Assembly (NCBI GenBank): GCA_947172415.1
Contig: OX359195.1
Location: 5,431,501-5,495,500, forward strand
Length of the DNA stretch: 64,000 nt
Reading direction: 5' to 3'
Source of the DNA: Chondrosia reniformis
Lineage: Eukaryota > Porifera > Demospongiae > Chondrillida > Chondrillidae
The position numbers were made by a program, and so were the translations under genes. This document shows positions 14,001 through 23,000 of this stretch, one piece after another; the first letter of the stretch is position 1; each line of letters starts with the position of its first letter. The notes beneath the pieces were generated by a model. It did not search any database, was not told the origin of the DNA, and was given only the letters and a program-made list of their open reading frames with translations.

Positions 14001-17000
14001 ATTTGGAATAGGAAGTGGTCCAATTTGGTTTGGTTATCTGAATTGCTTAGGATCTGAAGAGAGCATTGCTGATTGTAATATTTACACTACAAACTTATAT
14101 GGCTATTCAGGTTATTATTCACATTCCTATGATGCTGGAGTCATTTGCTATGCAAGTAAGTGCATACATATTTATATTGTACACATAATATACATATTAC
14201 GCATAAATTTCCAATTTTGATAGAGAAGCTACAAGCTAGACTGGTTGGTGGTAGTCAATCTAATGAAGGACGCGCTGAGATCTTCTACAATAATGCTTGG
14301 GGATCAGTATGTGGCTTCAGCTCAGAGTGGGACATCAGAGAGGCTAATGTGTTCTGTAAAATGCTTGGATATACCTTTGCCATTAGAGCCTGGGGATCAG
14401 GACAGTTTGGAGAAGGAAGTGGAACTACATCAGTTTATAGACCTCAATGTACTGGAACAGAAGCTCACATAGCAGAATGCAATAACAATGGATGGGGAGT
14501 ATCATGCAGCTCATCGTATCGTGATGTTGGAGTTGGATGTGCAAGTATGCGTGGATGATTAAAAAGATTGTATGTGTTAAACAAGCAGTTACAAACGTGG
14601 GGTTGGCACTCCCTCATGCACTTATATATTTGGCCTCTCTGTCGGATTTATATATGGTTGTAATCTTAACAATTCGGATACTTAAGTATCCCTTAACTTA
14701 TATAAAGAACGGCAGAAAAATAAACTTACTACCGAATGCCGTCAATAAAGTGTTATGCCAACGACAAATACAGTAAGTGCCATGGAAAATGTAACAATGA
14801 AATATTAGACGAACATTTACGTATAAGCGTTAAATAAACCAAAAAGCAACAAAGGATAAGCATTAATATTCTTTAAGCTAACTGAGAAACATTTCGACAA
14901 ACGTTAAACACTAATTAAGTGATAAGTGCCAATTGTTAAACGATGGCCTAAACGCTAAAAACAAAAGGTGCTTTACACCTTCTTTGATCAAGTGTTGTTC
15001 TTCAATGATCAAAGTGTTAAATAGCTTACAATCTGTCACTTATTCTTTTATGTAAAAGTGTGGTCATCTCAATGTCACAATGTCCAGTTAATTTGTTATT
15101 AGCATTCAGTAGTATACTGTGCATACATATTGGAATATATATACCCATTACAGTGTAGTGACTAAAATTTACAATATTTAACTTGAATGTAGTTATCTCA
15201 GGAATCAGAACTTTTTGTAACTTACTCTGTGTCATACTTGATTGTACAAAAATAAAGTTAGAAGTAGGGATCATCATGAAACAGTGACTGGCACATCTGG
15301 AAAAAAAAAATCAAAACAAGGCAGTATAGTGTTCATATGCATATGGTATTACCGTAAGGTCAATCATGCAGAAGTGGCATACTAACACATGCCACTTTTA
15401 TGCATGGGCGCATCATATGCATGATAGCCAAAGAAAGGATGATGTATATACCCAAACATATATAGAAGTGATATGTATTTTAGTAATTTACATGAGTTTG
15501 GGGAGTGTATATTTATCAGAATTGTAATGGCATCTCTATATAACTATTCTCTAATCAGATCAAACAGTGTCAGTTAGACTGATAGATGCAGATGGTATTC
15601 AGTCACATGAAGGCAGAGTGGAGGTCTACTATAACAACAATTGGGGTACAGTGTGTCACAATGGATGGGACATCAGAGATGCTCATGTGGTCTGTAGAAT
15701 GCTTGGATATCCATATGCAATAAGTTCCAAAACATCGGCTTACTATGGAGCAGGAAGTGGTCCAGTTTGGATGTCTGGACTGGATTGTACAGGAAGAGAG
15801 AGTAACATTTCAGACTGTTACCATAATGGATTTACAACTTCAGCACACTGTAGTCATTCGTATGATGCTGGTGTGATGTGTGCAAGTATGTATGTATATA
15901 TATGTAATTTAAATATGTCTGCTATTTGCACTTGGTTTAGTTAAAGAACACCACATTTCCATGATAATGGCTCAAAATATTATATTAGCCAAATGTAATA
16001 TTTTAGCCTAAATGTGAAAGTTATACACAAACTATCCTGCATGGTTGCAAATTTGTCTAAGTCCAAATGCGGTATTGATTCTTAATAACTCAACTATCCA
16101 TCTTTATATTAGAAGGTCTCTGGTATATATATATTAGAGCAACTATTTTAGAGCATCTCTAGATTTATTGCATTTAAGTTTGTTTTTAGGGGCTGCCGCA
16201 TTAGAGCAACTATTTTAGAGCATCTCTAGATCTATTGCATTTCAGTTTGTTTTTAGGGGCTGCCTGTGGCAGCCCCTCTATTGTTTTCATAACGCGATTT
16301 ATGTATGGCTTCATGTTACGGATATATATATATATATATATAGGGCCAAGTGACTATACAATATTAAAATTACAATCAAGTATTAGCTACACAGTTCCAG
16401 TTGCAAATTTAAAGAGATCCAAGTGACCCCTATAGGATAATCAGTATTTTAAATAATACGTATAGTTGCAGACTTTCAAATCCTCAACTACTGCATAGAG
16501 AGTAGTAGTTGATACAGATTATCCAATTGCAAGGTAGAACACATGGCCTACCAATTACCTTTTCACACCTTAGTACTAGTACTTATGTGCTTGATAACTA
16601 GTGGCAATTGGCCTTATGTTCATGGCTATTCTCTGCAAAGGTGTGCTCTGGTATTCCAAAGACTAATCACTTAATGATCTTTCAGCATGCTTTACAGACC
16701 ATTGCAGCCCCTTAACATAGTCTATGATAACAATGTAACCGACGGTTGGTTGTATGCATTCGCATAATCAACAGGGTTAGATACCATTTTGTAACTTGCA
16801 CACAAGGGACATTGTTCATGAAATAAATTAAAGGCCCCAGCCTTTATGTCCCTTGTGTGCAAGTTACCAAATTGTCTCTAACCCTGCTGTTTATGTGAAT
16901 GCATGCAAGCAGCCAACGGTACTCCTAGCGGCAAGTCAAATCTGCGGTGATTATTGGCTGAGACCCCCTGTATGAGACTGGATTTTTGCTGATAATGGCA

Positions 17001-20000
17001 TGCAGATGCATCATCTTCAGTCTATACTAAGGTGTGAAAAGGTAATTGGAAGGCCATGTGTTTAACCTTATATGATCTGTAGAGACTACTACTCTGTATG
17101 CAGAAGTTGAGAATTTCAGTGTGGCTAAAGTCCTGTAGCGTTTAATATACCTGATTGTGATTATTTTGGGAGTCATTTGCATCCGTATTATATTATATAC
17201 CTCAGTGTGATTATCTTGGGAGTCACTTGCATCCGTGTATAAATTTGTAACTTGCACTGTGTAGTACTTGATTGTAAGTAAACATGCATAATATATATAT
17301 ATATATACCCATAATGGATATGTACAAACATGGATGAATGTGTACATAAATATACAGTTGAATCTATCAAATATTCACTATACTGAATACAAACATGGAT
17401 GAATGTGTTGCACGCACGCATATTTATCCAAATCCACCCCTACGTATCCATATATATAAATATGCCCATTTTGTTTCTAAGTCCTTTCTTGGAGCCATAT
17501 GAATTATTTATATTATATTATTTATATTATTTATATTATTTATATTATATTAGATTACCTTAGTATATTGTAACTTGTACTGTACATATATATAATACGA
17601 GTTCATACGCCACTATTATAACACATTTTATACGTCGAATTATGTATAATACGAGTTCATACGCAACTATTGTAACACTTAATTTATACGTCAATACATC
17701 GTTTTTGCAAATGGCAGCGTTCAGGAAGCTTTAGTTAACAAAGCTTTTCTGTCGTTATTTATAATTTTCAGGACACTTAAGTGTCCTCAATCGTTAGGAT
17801 TAAGAATAGTATATCAAAGCCCAACGATGCGGCCAAGTAGTTCGAGTAAATTCGGGGGGCGGTAGCCCCACGAGTTTTTAAACTCGAACTATTTGTTTCT
17901 TTGGCTTAAAATTTTTAAACCTGGAGGCCTTCATCAGTAACTGATGGATAGTCGCTCAAGTTCAATTCCTTTCATGGGACTCATGATCAAGTGTAAAAGT
18001 GATCATCTGTGCATATTACTACGTATATACCACTACGTACATTCTGCTAAGTTGTTGCTGAATTTGGAGAGAGGACCCAGGCAAAATATTATTGAATCCA
18101 TGTTTGCCTTTTGCTGTATAATTGCAGGGAACAGTTTGAATATCAAGCTGTCTGGTGGTGATAATGCCAATGAAGGAAAAGTTGAAATATATTTTAACAA
18201 CACTTGGGGAACTGTCTGTGGCAATGGCTGGGATATCAATGATGCTAATGTTGTGTGCACGATGCTTGGATATTCTCATGCACTGGCAGCTAGATCATCT
18301 TCTTACTACGGAGAAGGAAGTGGTCCCATTTGGCTGGATAATGTTGGGTGCACCGGTTTAGAGAACAGCATGGGGGAATGTTCTCACTCTGGGTGGGGAG
18401 TACACTCAAGTACTTGTAACCATGGCAAAGATGCTGCAGTGCTGTGTTCAAGTAAGTACTCATTCAATATGATTCTGCATATATATATAACAAGCAAGCT
18501 GACATTTTATTGTTTTAATTATACATAAGCAAGTGCTTATATAACCATGAAAAAGGTGTTTATGAGTTTTGCTATTCAGAAGCTACTGCTACATAAAGGT
18601 ACACATGTGATCAATAAGCACAATGACATTGATTTAAAAGGTTGCCCTAATCCTTTTGCAGATTTTGTTCCAATTTTTAACCTACAAATACAAACACAGG
18701 TATACTGTTATATGCATGTGAAAATTTATGCGAATTTGGAAAATTTGGCCTCTGGACAAATTTATGCACTTTTTATTTATGCGTATTAAGCAACATCTTT
18801 TTATTACTGACTGACTACCGCTACATTTCCATTCTCGGAAGCGTATCTCCCTATGGCAGCTCTCTGTTCAGCGGTAAACACCGTGTAAGCCTTACGCTTT
18901 CTCGGCTGCGTCTGTGTTGTACCTCGCGTAGAACGGCTAAATTTGCTGACTGTGTTGCAACATCTCCGAGCTGTGTTTCTCTGGCTGTTGGCAAAGAATC
19001 CGCAGGTTGGAAGTAACGAAACAAAGCCATTATTCACTGCGCTAATATACGTACGTGTAAAAATCAGCTACAATTATGATTACGTGCTTTTATGCCGTAC
19101 TAATATAATGCGAATAGAAATTTATGTGTCCAAGAATTGACTTGCATAATTCGCATAAATAAAATCACGCATACAATTGTCGCTTTACGGTATGTATATT
19201 TGTACATCCTTGTTAATCCCTGTACGTATCATACAGAAAATGCCTCAGACAAAGTGGAAATGTCTGAAGGCAGTCATCATGCTAGTCTTGTGCAATTAAC
19301 TCCCCTTTATATACAATATACATTATATGTACGTCTTTTTAGATTATTCTACAAAATATGCCTCAGACAAAGTGGAAATAAAGCTGGTTCAGTCCACAAG
19401 CTACTTAAGTGGAAGAGTAGCTGTGTACTACAACAACACTTGGGGCACAGTGTGTGATGAAGGATGGGACATCAGAGATGCTCATGTGGTCTGTAGAATG
19501 CTTGGGTTCCATCATGCTGTGGATGCCAGGTCTGGTGCTTCCTTTGGAGAAGGAACAGGTCCTGTGTGGTTATCTAACTTGGGATGCTCAGGGAGTGAAT
19601 CAAATATATCACAGTGTGCCAATAGTACTAGTGAATGGAGTGAGCAGGATTGTGGACATGATAGAGATGTTGGAGTTGTATGCACTGGTGAGCTACTCCT
19701 TTGAGATACGTACTCTTTTGACTATATCTATGCTAAGTCACTCTTCTAGATCTGTTCCCAAGCAAACATTGGTAAATGAGGAAATTATAAGGATTTTGTT
19801 GCTAGGTCCTTTCTTGGAGCCGTATGAATTATTTAATTATATTATTTATTTAGATTACCTTAGTATATTGTAACTTGCACTGTATATATCTATAAATACA
19901 GACACACCCACATATAACATATATAGCAATTTAATATTAATATTTTTGATTTTGAACATCATGAGACTACTAATATTCTCTATACACATATATAGAAAAC

Positions 20001-23000
20001 CCATTGACACAGAATGTGAGATTAGTTGATGGACAGCATCCAGCTGAGGGACGAGTGGAAATTTATAATCCAAATACTGTTACCTTTGGTGCTATACGAT
20101 CTTATGGTTGGGATCTCTATGATGCTAAGGTGGTCTGTAACATGCTTGGATATCCATACGCTCTCTATGCTAGGACAAATAGCCATGGAATATATGGATA
20201 TGGTCCGTGGTATACTGTTGCAAATTACTTCAGATGTGCTGGAACAGAAAACAGCATCTACAATTGCAACTTTTATGATTACAATTCTTATCAAACATAT
20301 ACTGCAGGAGTATCATGTTCAGGTACAGTAATATCACCAAGGGCAAGAGGCTCTGAAAAATGATATATGTATACAGCCATATGCATGTGTTATACACTTG
20401 TTTGTTGCTCCAACTATACTGTACATATATAGCTACTGTGAAACATATACAGTACAAATACATATTCTAGTTTAAATTTAAATGTCATTCCTTGAACATA
20501 CAGAATCTCCTGAGACATTATCTGTAAGGATCGTTAATGGCAGTCACCCTGCTGAAGGCAGAGTGGAGGTCTACTACAACAACACTTGGGGTACAGTGTG
20601 TGATGAAGGATGGGACATCAGAGATGCAACTGTAGTCTGTAGAATGCTTGGATACAGCTATGCTGTAGGAGCTAAATCATCAGCCTCCTTTGGAGAAGGA
20701 AGTGGTCCAGTTTGGTTTGAAAATGTCACTTGTGATGAATCAGAGAGTAATTTGATTTACTGCTCTCATCGTGGAGTTGGTGTGAGCAGCTGTGGACATG
20801 GTAGAGATGCAGGAGTAGTTTGCTATGGTGAGTAGTTGTTTTGTTCAATCTATTACATATATGGTGTCATAAGTTTATATTACGTTTGTTAGATTATCAT
20901 CACAGTGGACATTCCAATGTCACAGTCAGACTTGCTGGTGGATCACATCCTGGTGAAGGAAGAGTAGAAGTGTACTTTGCAGGAGAGTGGGGAAGAGTCT
21001 GTGAATATGGATGGGACCTTAATGATGCCAGAGTGATCTGTAGCATGTTGGGATATATTGGAACTACTCATTCCACATCAGCTGGTTTTGGAGAAGGAAG
21101 CGGACCCATTTGGTTGACCTATGTACGTTGTAGTGGAACAGAGTCCAACATTGCTTCTTGTCCAGTATCCTACAGATGGGGACAGAGCCATGCCTGCACT
21201 GAAGGATATTCAAAGGATGCAGGAGTAGTTTGTTTAAGTAGGCAAAATATAAGTATGTATATATAGTCATGAATTTAATATAGATGTAAATCGCATTACT
21301 TACTGACATGCAGAATAATGCATCAAATCAGGCCTATTGCATATACTGACCAACAGTTATAATTAAAACTGCTTGAACAATTACTCTATTAAATGCATAA
21401 TGATAAACGATTAAACAATCTGTTTTTAATATGTAGCGATTCCCTTGGATGTAAAAGTAAGACTATCTGGTAGTAACGATCCAGCTAAAGGAAGAGTGGA
21501 AGTGTATTACAACAATACATGGGGAACTGTCTGTCCAAATGGATGGGACATTAGAGATGCACATGTGATTTGCAAGATGGTTGGATATCTGTATGCTGTG
21601 GAAACTCAGTCTTCATACCATTACGGATTAAGTAACAGCAGTAGAGTGCAGTGGTTGAATAACGTCCAATGCAATGGACAAGAGACCAATATTACAGAAT
21701 GTATACATGATGGATGGTATGAACACAATTGTCCTAATGATCAGGAAGTTGCTGTTAAGTGTTTTGGTTAGTCCAATTCTTAATTTATACTACCAGTTGG
21801 CCATATACGCATAAGTTAATCAACTTCACCATCTTAAACAACTGCACATGCATTCATTAATGCCAAAAGGTTCCAGAATTAAAATTTTAATATGTAATAT
21901 TAAATTTATAGTACTGTGCATAGATTTATTAAACATACTGTATAATATTAATTGTATGTTTTATGTAGATCCTCACACTTTCAAACGTAACATTCCAGTC
22001 AGACTTGTTGGTGGATCACATTCTGCTGAAGGAAGAGTGGAAGTTAATGTGGATGGAGAATGGGGAACAATAAATTACCAGCATTGGGATGTTAGAGATG
22101 CAACTGTGATCTGCAGAATGCTGGGATTCCAATTTGCTCTCCAAGCAGGAGGAGCATATTATCGTCCTTTTAGATTTGGAAGAGGAAGTGGTCCAATTTG
22201 GTTTGGTTATCTGAACTGCATAGGATCTGAAGAGAGCATTGCTGATTGTAATATTTACACTACAAACTTATATGGCTATTCAGACTATTATTCACATTCC
22301 TATGATGCTGGAGTCATTTGCTATGCAAGTAAGTGCATACGTATATTTGCAATGATGACTTTAGTTTGCATGAAGCTTTGTAGACTTTGGTACATGAATT
22401 GGTTACAATTTGAACATCAGCAACACTTATTATTAATCAAAGTATTAGGACTTCGACCCGTAGTTTTTTATTTTTTATTGCTGAGGAAGACCTACGGGTC
22501 AAAACATCCTAATAATAATTACTTTTTACATTTTACATTTTTTAAACACAATTGTTGCTGAGTCTCAATAAATTAGGATACTTATTTTGAATGCAACAAA
22601 AATCCCTTATCACTTCATCAACTACTTTGAGCAAGCTACAGTTCAAGAAATCTACAAGATGAGGAATACCACCAACCAAATTACAATATCCAGAAACCAA
22701 CTTACCTTCCTTACCAAATGAAAGGGCTTGTAATCCCCTCTTCCTCATTATGCTGATGAAGACCTCCAGGTCTAAATGTTCAATTTTGTTTTAAATACAA
22801 TCGTTGCTGAGTCTCAATAAATTAGGATACTTAATAATAATTAGTGTTGCTGATGCTCAAATTGTAACCAATTCATTATGGACCCCTAAAGTACCCCTTA
22901 TTACTTCACACAATAATATATATATATATATACGTACATAAAACATATATATTTCCAATTTTGATAGAGAAGCTACAAGCTAGACTGGTTGGTGGTAGTC

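Noticed and set aside
15887..15944. Read-through C-terminus after SRCR exon A9, making cassette A a separate gene
   Set aside because: A|GTATGT is a usable donor in the right phase and no signal exon or promoter was found before B1; a shorter isoform remains possible but unsupported.
17944..18127. An extra N-terminal exon joined to SRCR exon B1 (open frame from 17944)
   Set aside because: It crosses a good TTGCAG acceptor, has no signal peptide, and the equivalent sequence before A1 is intron.
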